64,000 nucleotides of DNA from NCBI GenBank assembly GCA_035610835.1, contig CM069457.1:24918658-24982657 (forward strand). Reading direction: 5' to 3'. Below, in pieces: positions 52,240 through 63,710 of the stretch. How positions within the stretch are numbered: the stretch's first letter is position 1; the number at the start of each line of letters is the position of its first letter. The position numbers were made by a program, and so were the translations under genes. This DNA is from Ophiura sarsii (Eukaryota > Echinodermata > Ophiuroidea > Amphilepidida > Ophiuridae). The notes below the pieces were generated by a model. It was not told the DNA's origin. It did not search any database and saw only the letters and a list, made by a program, of their open reading frames with translations.

Positions 52240-54470
52240 TTGGTCAGTGGTTCAGGTGTTAGTTTGTATGTTGGTTATAAAGAGGAGCCATGGCCCCTCA
52301 AAGGTATGAAATAAAGTCATTGTGTTTTAACTTTTATGTTATAGAAACACTGGGTCAAAACATAGACAAATTTCAAAGTATCAAATTCCAATTTTCACAG
52401 TATCTTCCGCATTTTTGTAAAAAATCCTTTTAAGTTTTCATGAATGATGATTAAATTCATTCAAAACTATTCAATAGTAACCCTAAATTATTTTCAACAA
52501 GTTTATTTATCAGTATTTCTAGTCTAATGGTACTTTTCAATGAAAAATAATTACGAGTATGACATTCAAAATGGCCTAAACTGGAAAAGATATGTGGGTT
52601 GTGTTAAAATCCATTTAGGTTCAGGTATTAGTGTGTATGTTGGTCATAAAGAGGAGCCATGGCCCCTTACAGGTGTGAAATAAAATCATTGTGCTTTAGT
52701 TATAATGGTATAGAAACACTGGGTCCATAACATAGACAAATTTTGGAGTATCAAATTCCAATTTTCACAGTATCGTCCGTATTTTTGTCAAAAACCCTTT
52801 TAAGTTTTCATGAATGATGATTGAATTCATTCAAAACTATCCAATGGTAACCCTAAATTATTTTCAACAAGTTTATTTATCAGTGTTTCTAGTATTATGG
52901 TATTTTTCAATGAAAAATAATAACGGGTATGACATTCAAAATGGCCTAAACTGGAAAAGATATGTGGGTTCTGTTAAAATACATTTAATTACAAAGTGGT
53001 TCAGGTGTTAGTTTGTATGTTGGTTATAAAGAGGAGCCATGGCCATTCACAGGTGTGAAATAAAATCATTGTCTTTTAATTATTATGTTATAGAAACACT
53101 GGGTCATAACATAGACAAACTTTAAAGTATCAAATTCTAATTTTTACAGTATTTTCCGCATTATTTTCATGAGTGATGATTGAATTCATTCAAAACTATC
53201 CAATGGTAACACTAACTTATTTTCAACAAGTTTATTTATCAGTGTTTCTAGTCTAATGGTACTTTTCAATGAAAAATAATTACGGGTATGACATTCAAAA
53301 TGGCCTAAACTGGAAAAGATATGTGGGTTGTGTTAAAATCCATTTAGGTTCAGGTATTAGTGTGTATGGTGGTCATAAAGAGGAGCCATGGCCCCTTCAG
53401 GTGTGAAATAAAATCATTGTGCTTTAGTTATAATGGTATAGAAACACTGGGTCCATAACATAGACAAATTTCGGAGTATCAAATTCCAATTTTCACAGTA
53501 TCGTCCGTATTTTTGTCAAAAACCCTTTTAAGTTTTCATAAATGATGATTGAATTCATTCAAAACTATCCAATGGTAACCCTAAATTATTTTCAACAAGT
53601 TTATTTATCAGTGTTTCTAGTATTATGGTATTTTTCAATGAAAAATAATAACGGGTATGACATTCAAAATGGCCTAAACTGGAAAAGATATGTGGGTTCT
53701 GTTAAAATACATTTAATTACAAAGTGGTTCAGGTGTTAGTTTATATGTTGGTTATAAAGAGGAGCCATGGCCATTCGCAGGTGTGAAATAAAATCATTGT
53801 CTTTTAATTATTATGTTATAGAAATACTGGGTCATAACATAGACAAACTTTAAAGTATCAAATTCTAATTTTTACAGTATTTTCCGCATTATTTTCATGA
53901 GTGATGATTGAATTCATTCAAAACTATCCAATGGTAACACTAAATTATTTTCAACAAGTTTATTTATCAGTGTTTCTAGTCTAATGGTACATTTCAATGA
54001 AAAATAATTACGGGTATGACATTCAAAATGGCCTAAGCTTGAAAAGATATGTGGGTTGTGTTAAAATCCATTTAAATAAAAAGTGGTTCAGGTGTTAGTT
54101 TGTATGTTGGTTATAAAGAGGAGCCATGGCCGTTCACAGGTGTGAAATACAATTATTGTGTTTCAATTATATGTTATAGAAACACTGGGTCATAACTTAG
54201 ACTAATTTCAGATTATCAACTTCCAATTGTCACAGTATCTTCTGCATTTTTGTCAAAAACCCTTTTTAAGTTTTCATGAATGATGATTCAATTCATTCAA
54301 AACTATCCAATGGTAACATTAAATTGTTTTCAACAAGTTTTTATCAGTGTTTCTAGTCTAATGGTACTTTCAATGAAAAAATATTTTGGGTCTATGACAT
54401 TCAAAATGGCCTAAACTAGAAAAAATATGTGGGTTGTGTTAAAATCCATTTAAATAAAAAGTCAAATTTG
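52240..54470 (+). repeat. Satellite array, six units of 349-380 bp with dimeric order
   Basis: GAGGAGCCATGGCC occurs near 52282, 52651, 53031, 53380, 53760 and 54119. Units alternate in type: the 729-bp dimers 52651/53031 and 53380/53760 are almost identical, including two copies of the same 65-codon frame at 52814 and 53542. Each unit has GTTCAGGTGTTAGTTTGTATG, ATAGAAACACTGGGTC and CAGTGTTTCTAGT. This shows local higher-order amplification. Confidence 0.9.
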
Positions 54471-54643
54471 CAAACAAAAATATAAGTCAATGTGTTTTGA
54501 TTATTACAATTACAGTGTTTCTAGATTGAAGGGGTACTTGCCATACTAAATAAACTAATTCAGACCATACTGCATCTAATATTTTGACACTGTTTTAAGG
54601 TCAGTGTCAAAAAATATGATAGGAAGGAATGGTGAGTTTTTAG

Positions 54644-54892
54644 TTAATTGCATATCTGCGAGGCGTGAAATCCGAACAGCTGTTTACGAAGATATTGACT
54701 ATAGTACCAGCACCATTGATGTTTAAAGACATAGAATCTATGCTTGTTGACAAAGAAAAACAGCGTCGGAAGCTTAAACAACTTAAAGACATTTGTGAGC
54801 AGTTTAACATAGATGTTATTGGTTCAAAGATAAGGAAGGATTTCTTTATAAATCAACTTCTAGACCTCATTTTGGCATGCAAATGTACATAG
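54644..54892 (+). CDS. Short lysine-rich open frame, SAP-like, unassigned
   Basis: The frame is open from 54644 with no ATG (the first start-like codon is GTG at 54665) and runs 75-82 residues. The second half (KQLKDICEQFNIDVIG, SKIRKDFFINQLLDLI) has the spacing of a SAP DNA-binding helix-turn-helix. It lies beside the satellite array, inside the inverted-repeat-bounded element, so it may be a remnant of that element's protein. It could equally be chance. Confidence 0.25.
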   Translation, partial: LIAYLRGVKSEQLFTKILTIVPAPLMFKDIESMLVDKEKQRRKLKQLKDICEQFNIDVIGSKIRKDFFINQLLDLILACKCT

Positions 54893-56536
54893 GAAGGAAA
54901 CCAAAACAGTTGTTTTTTTGCTCCTGGTAAAGTCATTTAATTTTTATAAGTGACAAGAGACATCTACATTCTATTTGAGCAAAAGAGAGTGTAAAAAGAA
55001 CTTGTGTATGGTAAACATAATGTATCCACTAATACATTGGTAAAGGCAAGTGACATAGCATAATGTAATTTCAGAAAAATTGGAAAGGTATATACCTCGG
55101 ATGAGCTTCACATATTAGTGAAGTATTGAATATTTCGATACCAATGTTTAAGGTATGTGTAGTGTGAAATCCGTTGACACAACCATCTATAAAACAATGA
55201 TGAATCAATATGAAGTACCTATCCCATGAAGAGAAAAAAAGTGCAGTTATGAAGATTATAGGCCTACAGTTGAACTGCTGCTGTAAATCACCTTTGCTAT
55301 GATGAGTTAGGTTTTAGAATAATATACTGTAAAATGATCGATTAAGATTGGGTTTGGTATGTTTTGATGAACAACAGCATGTGTTGTAAAATCATCTTTT
55401 TGTATAATTCTGAAATTACCTAGAAACACTGTAAAGGAGCGTGACATTATAATAATGCTTTAACTATGTATAAAATGATAACTTCAGAAAGTTTTATTGA
55501 AGTTCGTGAAAAGTTCTATTCCATGGAGAGCTTTTAAGGCGTGTAGACAGGGGAACTAGTTCTTATAAGCATTAAAATACTTTCTTTCTTTTTTTTAACA
55601 TTTTTTTCTCCAAACAAATAGAACCACCCATACCTTATTTAAAGTATTAAGAAGATAACTTTATTGACACTCTTTTTCAAAATAATAGTTTGAAATCTGC
55701 AAGTAGTTACGAATGGCAAAACAATTAATTTAAAAACGTTCATATGCAAATTGGAGAAAATGGGGAATTTATAAGATTCTTTATGATTTTTTTCTCTTAA
55801 AGTAGAAACACTGTAATTTGTTTAGCACACCAGAAGAAGAAACAGTTTATAATAGAAATGTCACAGACCCAATATTGGTGAATTTTGATGGCCCCGAATT
55901 CTATCGAGCATAATATGGGCCTTATCTAGAAATGCTAAAATAGGAGCATATGCCCCAAACAACATTAACATTGTTGGAGTGTTTTTATTTTACAGAAGCT
56001 AGAACTCAATGGTTTTATTTTTGCTTACATGGGGCCAAGGGGTGTTAGTTGTGATTACAATGCAAATTTATTTTGAAACCGCTGACCAACTGAAAAACTG
56101 AACATCAAAAAAATCATCTTTTTGGTGAAAAATACCTCGTAAATTGGAAAAACTATCATAATTTTCTCTAAGAATAGAAACACTGATGCTTAGTTTATAC
56201 TGTATTTATAAAGAGGACTCTATCAATAACTTATCATTGGAACATCACTTTGAAAACTTTAACTTGTAAGCAATGGCAATGCCATTTATCAAATAACATG
56301 TATTTTGAAGTAAGGAAAAAAAGGTGAAATTACGCAATTTTTGTGATAAGTTTTTTTCTAAAATTAGAAACACTGTGATTTTTTTAGCGCACTGGAAGAA
56401 TGAGACTATCATAGGGATGCCACATACCCAATATGAGTGCATTTTGCCGACCCCCTTCTTCCGCCAACCTGCTGGTCCTTATCTTTATTGACACTTAATA
56501 CACAAAGGCAAAAACCAACCACGTGCGTCACTGTCA

Positions 56537-58360
56537 AACTGGAGCTCAATTACATTAACGAATGTTGATTATAAAATAGCTACGAAGGCTTTGGCAAATA
56601 GAATGTAAACAATCATATCCGAGATTGTTGATCCTGACCAGACAGGATGAATTAAAGAGCGTTTTATAGATGCTAGACTAATTGAAGACGTTTTAAGGTT
56701 TACACAAACAGCAAACATATCTGGAGTTATTACGTTTTGAGATTTTAGTAAAGCATTTGATAGTATTAATAAGCAGTATATGATGGCAACTCTGAAATTA
56801 TTAAATTTTGGTCCTAGCTTCATCAATGGGTAGAAACTCTGTATAATGACATAAGTAGCTGTATAACCCATAATGGACATGTTTATGAATTTTCCCCTAT
56901 AAACAAAGGGGTAAGGCAAGGATGTCCTTTATCTGCATTATTATTTGTATTATGTATAGAGATGTTAGCATGCAAAGTAAGGCAAGACGAAAATATTGAA
57001 GGTATTAAACTTCCTTTCATAAATTACCAGAAAAAGGATGCAAAAATATCACTGTATGCGGATGATATAACAATGTTCTTAAGAAATGAAGATCAAATTA
57101 ACAAGGTCATAGCAGTCTTAGACAAGTTCAAGTCTATATCAGGTCTCTCTCTTAATAAAAATAAAACAGAGGCAATATGGATTAGATCAAATAGCCTAAG
57201 AAGAGATATGTTTGATAATTTAAATGGAATGTTTATCCAAATAATAATTAGGTATTACATTCGGTAGTACTACAATACAAGTGCTAGCAATATAAATGAA
57301 AATTGGGGGGAAAAATGAATTCTATCAAATTAATTATAGAAGCATGGATCCCAATTAACATATGTAAGTTCAGTCATTGTCATTACACAATCAAACAGTA
57401 TATTTCACAAATTTATGGAGGAAAGGAGAAAGAGTCAAAACGTGAAACACTGATGTTAAATTATGATCAAGGTGGATTAAGAATGGTAGATTTGAAGTCT
57501 TTCTTATACTCACTACAAATGTCATGGGAAAAAAATTGCTACACAATGAAATATCCGCTTGGAAAAATATTGCTTTCTTTCACATTAGAAAATTTGATAT
57601 AGGTATGGATATATTCAATTGTAATTGTTCTCTAACAACTTTAAGTAAACAATGTATCGATATTTTATTAAACAAACTGCCGTCATTTTATAAAATGTTG
57701 ATACAAATATGGTTCAAATGCAATACAGTTAAACAAATAAAGCGTATAGAAAATCATTACAACCAAGTAAATTTAAGAAATAAAATGCCACACAATGGTA
57801 GCCTATTAATGGAATATTTAGCTCTAATCAATGCAATTCCTAAAGGTAGGAAATGTGTCAAACATCCTCATACAAAAGATAAGTGTAATTATATAAGATG
57901 TACTGATAGAGATGTTAACAATGATAAGACAACAGTAAAAACCTTTAAAAAAGAAATGATGAAAAAAGCGTCTGTGATTCCAATATGCCAACATTTCTGG
58001 CAGAGAATATATCCAAACTTCTCTTTTAATTGGAATAAAATATGGAATTATATTCCATCTACAACAAGAGAGGGCAGACTGATATCACTTAATTGGACAT
58101 CACTAGTCATATCTGCCCCACAAAAGTCCTTCTGCATAAAATAAAAATAGAAAATAATGATGTATGTGATATATGTAATGAAAAGGATTATGTAGAACAC
58201 TTCTTCTTTTTCTGTAAGAAGATACAACCAATATGGTTAGAAGCAAATGACATTATATCTCTAAAAGTATCAAAACGGGTAATTTTAACACATTTTGATG
58301 TACTTTTTGTGTTTCAGCAATGTAAAGAAAAAAGCACAGAGAGATTTCATAACTAGTATA
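56537..58360 (+). pseudogene. L1/Tx1-like LINE, RT to C-terminal zinc finger
   Basis: The broken frame resumes with NWSSITLTNVDYKIATKALA, then DFSKAFDSI, KGVRQGCPLS-like sequence (frameshifted near 56910), and the catalytic LYADDITMFL (YADD at 57055-57066). Next come GLSLNKNKTEAIWI, then (after a shift near 57270) YDQGGLRMVDLKSFLYSLQM. The C-terminal part from 57524 includes FWQRIYPNFSFNWNKIW and IPSTTREGRLISLNW. A CxxC...H...C zinc finger (CDICNEKDYVEHFFFFC) follows at 58164-58217. At least four frame breaks and several stops make it non-functional. Its 3' tail extends to about 58780. A related tail fragment is at 26513-27745. Confidence 0.8.
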
Positions 58361-58484
58361 CTTATGATAGCAAAATTGTCATTTAGTTAATTTAGATATG
58401 GGAATCATCCCAATCTTTTACTTCTTTTCAAATCAGAATTGACATTCAGAAAATTAATTGACATTTAAGTAGCATATCAATTTA

Positions 58485-58640
58485 CATTGATCAATTGATT
58501 GTGCGTAACAATGAGATATGTAACTTGAAATTATATCAAGTTGAAATTATGATATTTAAGAAGCATATCAATTTATATTGATCAATTGATTGTGCGTTAC
58601 AATGAGATATGTAACTTGAAATTATATCATAGTAGCTGCA
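58485..58640 (+). repeat. Tandem pair in the LINE tail
   Basis: Two copies of about 80 bases share AGCATATCAATTTA, ATTGATCAATTGATTGTGCG and ACAATGAGATATGTAACTTG. Only one copy exists in the relative at 27505-27560, so this is a local duplication. Confidence 0.7.
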
Positions 58641-59024
58641 TATCATAGAAGATACAAGGAATAGTAAGAATATGTAATAGTTTGTAATTTAAACTGAACA
58701 TGTTTTGATATGTATGTGATTATGATAGAAAAGAGTGACGATTTTGTAATCATGAAGAAACTTAGAAGATAAAAAAAAAAAGATTGAACGTATTTTGTAT
58801 ATAATCAGGTAAATTTATACAGAAACAGTGTATTTTTTTCCTCTTTCTTTTAAACATTGCAATAACTAACAATTTAATTTTCTTATTTCTCAAAAAGCGA
58901 TGTCCATTATGCAGTGACAGTTTTATGCCACCGGATATTGAAAGCTTTATTTTTGAGGTCTGCATTATAAATAGTTTTTTCGTTGACATACAAATTTATC
59001 ACCTCTTTCTTTCCATAGGTAAAA

Positions 59025-59080
59025 CAAGGTTTTTCTTCTTCTTTTTTTCTTTCTTTTTTTCTTCTTCTTTTTGTTGTTGA
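59025..59080 (+). repeat. Polypyrimidine TTCTT tract
   Basis: Continuous C/T run of TTCTTCTT and TTTTTCTTTC words. Confidence 0.8.
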
Positions 59081-59576
59081 TAACATCTGGTTATATCCGG
59101 ATAGAAAGTCTAGTATAGTGAGAGTACATGTAGCTCCACCGCAACCAAATGACGCACGGCCTGATTGGTCAACGCTTGCGCTCCGCGTTGGAGCGTTGTG
59201 GAGTATATAATCATTATTGTTTAAAATATTAGCTAGATCTGAAAGATTGATTGATTGTCAGAACAATATACTAGTGATTAATATTTTTGTCATGATATAT
59301 ATTCTTTGATTTTATAAATCTTTCATTTGGAGACTGGTGTATCCCGGTGGCGAATTTATTAACCGTACACACTGACTGTATAAATGTATTGCTGTACAAT
59401 GTACATGTGCTATGCGCTTTACTCCGTCAAGGATCAATTGTTGTTTACGGTAACGAACATCGCATCCCGGCATGGGTGCCCTATGACGGTTTTGACCGGG
59501 GGAATCTCCACATTTGGGATTTGCGCCCATTTTGGGAATCTAAGAGATTTACTTTAATTCCCATCTAATTGACAAT

Positions 59577-60145
59577 TTCCGAGAAAGCACGGTGGGGGTA
59601 CCACAGTGGGGTAACACAGTGGAGAACGAATGGACGATTTACATAGAGGTGCAGAAGATGTGATTAATGGACATTGTGGTGGTCTTTCTCGTATATACAG
59701 TACATGCCGCGCGTTGACGACATGTTTTTTAAAGAGCTTGAAGAAAAGGGTGAAGAATGCTCCGGTCATTACGCTACAAGGCGCGCTATAAGCTGGTTCC
59801 CTAAAAACCGGCACCGAATTTAAATATTCGCCTTCCATCAAAGCTGGTTGCTATATGACATAATTCTCGTGTGCAACCAACCGGCTGTATTGCAACGCCC
59901 ATTGAGTAGTTTAAACGCATGGTCGAGCGTGGATGTTATTTGCAACATAATGGAAACTCACCCATGCAGTTAGCAATTACTACCGCTCGTACACGCCCCG
60001 AATCTAAATATACAACCAGGCAATCCTCTCGTAGTAATTGATAACAATAGGTTTACCGGACCGAATTAATAGCGCTCCTAAGCGGGCAATTTATGTCATG
60101 GAACGCTCACTGATGTGGGCATTCTCAAGAGAACTGAAGGTAAGT
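59577..60145 (+). pseudogene. Broken partial copy of DRE-TIM/EF-hand coding exon 1
   Basis: 59577-59755 and 60101-60138 match 33357-33565: CCGAGAAAGCACGGTGGG, GTGGAGAACGAATGG, GACATTGTGGTGG, GCGCGTTGACGAC and CTGATGTGGGCATTCTC. The copy keeps the donor CTGAAG|GTAAGTACG, so it arose from genomic DNA, not from a spliced message. It begins inside the exon, has an in-frame TGA (the counterpart of KKMGF reads KM-stop), several shifts and a 338-bp MITE insertion. A trace of the intron-end repeat (GATGAAACAAGGCATTCCC, 60475) lies further right. Confidence 0.8.
59763..60100. mobile_element. hAT-like MITE inside the broken exon copy
   Basis: Flanked by GAATGCTC (59755-59762) and GAACGCTC (60101-60108), an 8-base duplication with one difference. 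It is the same element as 33791-34132 (shared ACGCTACAAGGC, AATTTAAATATTCGCCTTCC, AGCGGGCAATTTATGTCATG). The 8-base duplication supports hAT-type mobilisation. Confidence 0.75.
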
Positions 60146-60499
60146 ACGACGCGCAAAGATTTTATATTGTCATTTTATTTCTATTTTCGTTTATGTCGTG
60201 CTTTATATGTAGCCCTAACAAACATACATCCGATGTTAGGGCAATTTACCAATTGTGCAAATCAGGTTTGTATTTCCTAATCTGGAGGAAGTACATTGCC
60301 TGATCAGTCGAAAACCTTTTTTTGCAGTTAGTTATTTTTGCGACTTGAAGAAACAATCTAGTAAGGTGGATACTTAATTTTAGCAAGTCACAAAATTCAC
60401 AATCCTACCAACTTGTCATAACAATAAATCGATATTTATTAGGTTTAAATATTCTAATTATATTTCTAACTAGGGATGAAACAAGGCATTCCCAAAACT

Positions 60500-61140
60500 C
60501 ACAGCAATCAAGTCTTCTGGTTGATATCTTTTCTTCTTTAACCCCCTTCGAACTACCGGCCAATTGGTCAGAAAGATGGATACATCATTTATTGCACCAA
60601 TGAGAGACATTGTTAGAATAATTGTATCCCTGATAAAGATGGGAGTGAAACATTTTACAAGCTGCATTTGAATTGGCTATTCATATGAGAACATCTTGTA
60701 ATAAACCAATCAGAACCACTGTAAGATAGACAGGTAGACCCCAGGGGATTAAAAACCTCAAAAAGCTTACATCGCGTAAAACCTGCAAAATTGGATAATT
60801 ATCTGTCCTTGTGTCCGCCTCGGATATTATGAAAGATGTGGGGACCTCCAAAACTTATTCATGTTCTGATTGGTTAATTATAGTCACTGACTTTTTAATC
60901 ACCACAATGCATGATGTACGTCGTAATGATTGAAAGTGAGAGCACGTTAATTGAGCTGGCCTGATTGATGACTGTTTTTCCTTTATGGATAATTACATGG
61001 ATTTATGTATGTTTATCCTTAATGGATGATTACATACACAGGATTATACAGAATTATTATAATATCCTGAAAATATGAGATAAATCCGATGAAAGAAAAG
61101 AAAACTAGCGTCCTGTATGTAAACCATGTCATTTAGTGCT
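60500..61140. other. Intergenic, no gene seen
   Basis: No open frame with recognisable content; no inverted repeat noticed. Confidence 0.4.
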
Positions 61141-61145
61141 TTGTA

Positions 61146-62586
61146 CGAGGGTCGTTCAATAAATAATGAAAGTGATCATGGTATGGGATGCATGAGTGAT
61201 TCTATTGAGGGATTATGTGATCAATACAAAGTATGAACCTATTTGTCTTTCAAACAATACACTTTTGGATTGTTAGATACCTTTGGTTATGTAATGTCAT
61301 TAACATAAACACAATAGGTTTCAGACAGTGACTGAAATCTGTCAATTATTTGGCTGGATATGTAATATGTTGAAAATGGGTTGATTGATACATTTGCGTA
61401 TATCTCGGCAATGCAAGCATAAAAACAGATAACACTTGGCACATAGTTAGAACACACACTTATTCCTGCTTGACACTCTTTTCTAGATCTGAATTCCTTA
61501 ATACAAACAAGAAGGGACCATCTCAAATGCGCTTTTATTTAGCAAAATCCGCAATAATATATCTTAGAAAACAACAAAGGATAAAGAACAATGGAGGGAT
61601 TATAATTTAGTAAATTGTTGTGGGATGTAAAGCAATAATAGTGGGATTTCAAGAGGAGCTGTTCATAAAATTTCCTCAAACCATTGAAATTATGTGACGA
61701 TTACCTTAACAATACATATCTAGTAGCTCTAAAGATAGCAGTATTGAGAGAGGTGGTGGCAGCCATCTTTGATTGATACATTCAAGTATATCTTTATTTT
61801 GACTATCACAATATTTAAACACATTGATTTAAGCATTTTTCATTATTTCTGATTAGAATTTGAAGGCACAGTAAGCTTTTATCTGGTAAATTTCATGATT
61901 TTAGCCATTTGTGGCCCTGTTCAAAATTATCTGCCGTCTGCGCATGCGCATATTTTCTGCAGGCTCCATGCGAATAAGTTCAGATAATTAGTTAGCTATC
62001 ATATGGAATCTCCCAAACTGGTTAATTGCTTGGATTTTTCCTAAATTGTTTGATTTTCCGAAATATTAGTGATTCCTGACTGGGCATTTTTCAATGAAAA
62101 TTGGCTATTTGAAATACTGATATTTGTATACTTTTTATTCGATTGCCTCTCCTTACTTTTTCCTCTCATACTACATATATCAAATTACACAGGGATTAAA
62201 GTTATTGTTTTTTTTATCATACTTACGCGAAAAAAATGGGATTTACCTGCTTCTGGTGTCATGTTATGCAATCTTCTTTCTACATGTTTTATACAAACAA
62301 TTCAAATTTCCCGCCAAATAACTGATTTAGCAGTGTCCGAAGTTGATTGATGAATTTCAGTTTAAAGTGTCCCAAGTGTACTTACTTACGTACTTACAGT
62401 TTGAAGTGTCCCAAGTGTACTTACTTTGAGACAATGCTATGACGTCATAGTTCACACTTATAAATCCAAAACTGTATTGTTTGAAAGATAAAGGTTCATA
62501 CTTTATATTGATCATATTATCCCTCAATAGGATCACTCATGCATCCCATACCATGATCACTTTCATTATTTATTGAACGACCCTTG
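61146..62586. mobile_element. Non-autonomous mariner-ended element (1441 bp)
   Basis: CGAGGGTCGTTCAATAAATA and AATGAAAGTGATCATGG at the left recur inverted at the right, with TA on both sides (61144-61145, 62587-62588). Inner arms also match (GGATGCATGAGTGATTC..., GTATGAACCT...). The interior has a CAAGTGTACTTACTT duplication (62370-62425) and no recognisable transposase. Internal frames such as 62069-62350 are hydrophobic AT-rich readings. Confidence 0.75.
61938..61949. promoter_or_regulatory. GCGCATGCGC palindrome (NRF-1-type word)
   Basis: TGCGCATGCGCA is a perfect match to the palindromic NRF-1 site of animals. It sits inside the mariner-ended element, away from any gene found, so function is doubtful. 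Confidence 0.2.
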
Positions 62587-62589
62587 TAC

Positions 62590-63455
62590 AATGGGAATTC
62601 ACACAGTAACAGTCGAGTAACATGAAAGTGCTCGATTTGTAACACAATGAACCATCCACAGTGGATTCGAGAACTGTTTATTTATTTTTTAAATTTGCTC
62701 AGAATATGCATGCATCTGTTATGCGGATTTTTGCATTGATTTGTGGCAGAATTAAATGGATTACCAAACTAAACTTTGCTATTGACTGATAGATTATTTT
62801 CTATGTTGACAATTATTATAACGTATTGAAACGTAAACCATGTCATCGGTCTGTACATGTAGATCCCATTGTACAAACCAGTGAATGACATGATTTACGC
62901 AAAGTATGCTAGTTTTCTTATTTTGCATCGGATTGATAATTAATTGGGCTTTACATTAAGACTAAATTCGTCATGGTCCAATGATTAAAATAAGAATTAC
63001 ACCGTCATGAAACCGAGTCCTAATTCTTTTGATACACCGTGTACAGCTAGACACGTATAATTTTTGTTTTGGCGATGTTCAAAGATCATACTGATACACA
63101 GCCCTTTGTGCATCTAAATATTCCTATTTTAAATATAGACTAAAAAATAAAAACAGAATGTGTTGTCCGGTATTTGTACCCTTCTCGATTTACTTTACGG
63201 GTCACCAAATCTAATACTAAAAAATGACATTAAATGTCAATTTCTGAAAACCTGAGGGGAAATCACTTGGGGCCTTTGTTGGATATTATTTGCACCAAGT
63301 AGTAGGTGACAGGTTAATCAGTTTCAAATCACTTTAGCGTCGTCTTCCCCATAGCAGCATCAAACAGCATGAAATTATATTCAAACACCCTTAAGTAGTG
63401 TCGAATTAATCAGTAAGCAGAGAACTAAAATACGCGCGTGTTTGAAGTGTTTTAT
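62590..63455. other. Intergenic, no gene seen
   Basis: AT-rich with no recognisable coding or repeat structure. Confidence 0.4.
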
Positions 63456-63459
63456 TTAT

Positions 63460-63710
63460 TATTAAGTTACTTCAGAAATCAAGATGGACATTAAAAAAAT
63501 ACCATTACTGTTGTTTTTACTCACAAAAACACAGCAAAACTTGATTAAAACAATACCATCGCTATTTATTGAACCTTTTCTTAAAAACGCCCTCTATGTT
63601 AATATGGTTTGCGTTATTCATCACGCGTGATGCAGGGCATGCAGGGGGACACTGTTTAACGTACAATGCTGGCTACGGCTCTACCAGCATTTTTAATCGA
63701 CGTTTTCAGT
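63460..63710 (+). repeat. Relative of the MITE in the 30.7-kb LINE tail
   Basis: TTACTTCAGAAATCAAGATG, AACACAGCAAAACTTGATTA, CATCGCTATTTATTGAA and ACCAGCATTTTTAATCGACG parallel 30740-30960. The outer inverted ends are not visible here. Confidence 0.6.

Larger units (their letters stand above)
51820..56510. mobile_element. Inverted-repeat-bounded satellite element inside the LINE
   Basis: ATTAAGTGTAAATAAAGCTA, ACCAGCAG and CGGAAGAAGGGGGTCAGC at 51823-51885 recur as complements at 56445-56500 (GACCCCCTTCTTCCGCC, CTGCTGGTCC, TTTATTGACACTTAAT). Both ends then reach a CAGTGTTTCTA word within about 150 bases. Between them lies an array of about 370-bp units, well preserved at 52240-54470 and eroded at 55400-56400, where GAAACACTG words recur. 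The LINE reading frame stops near 50630 and resumes at 56537, so this element and its left flank were inserted there. No transposase was recognised. Confidence 0.6.

Noticed and set aside
52814..53739. Duplicated 65-aa gene (identical frames at 52814 and 53542)
   Set aside because: The identity is that of the whole 729-bp satellite dimer; neither frame is kept in the other monomers.
56569..56919. 116-codon hydrophobic minus-strand frame
   Set aside because: It is the antisense of the LINE reverse transcriptase remnant, whose plus-strand motifs (DFSKAFDSI, YADD further on) are clear.
61287..61526. Mariner transposase N-terminus on the minus strand
   Set aside because: The frame lies at the right place in a mariner-ended element, but I see no helix-turn-helix or D,D motifs.
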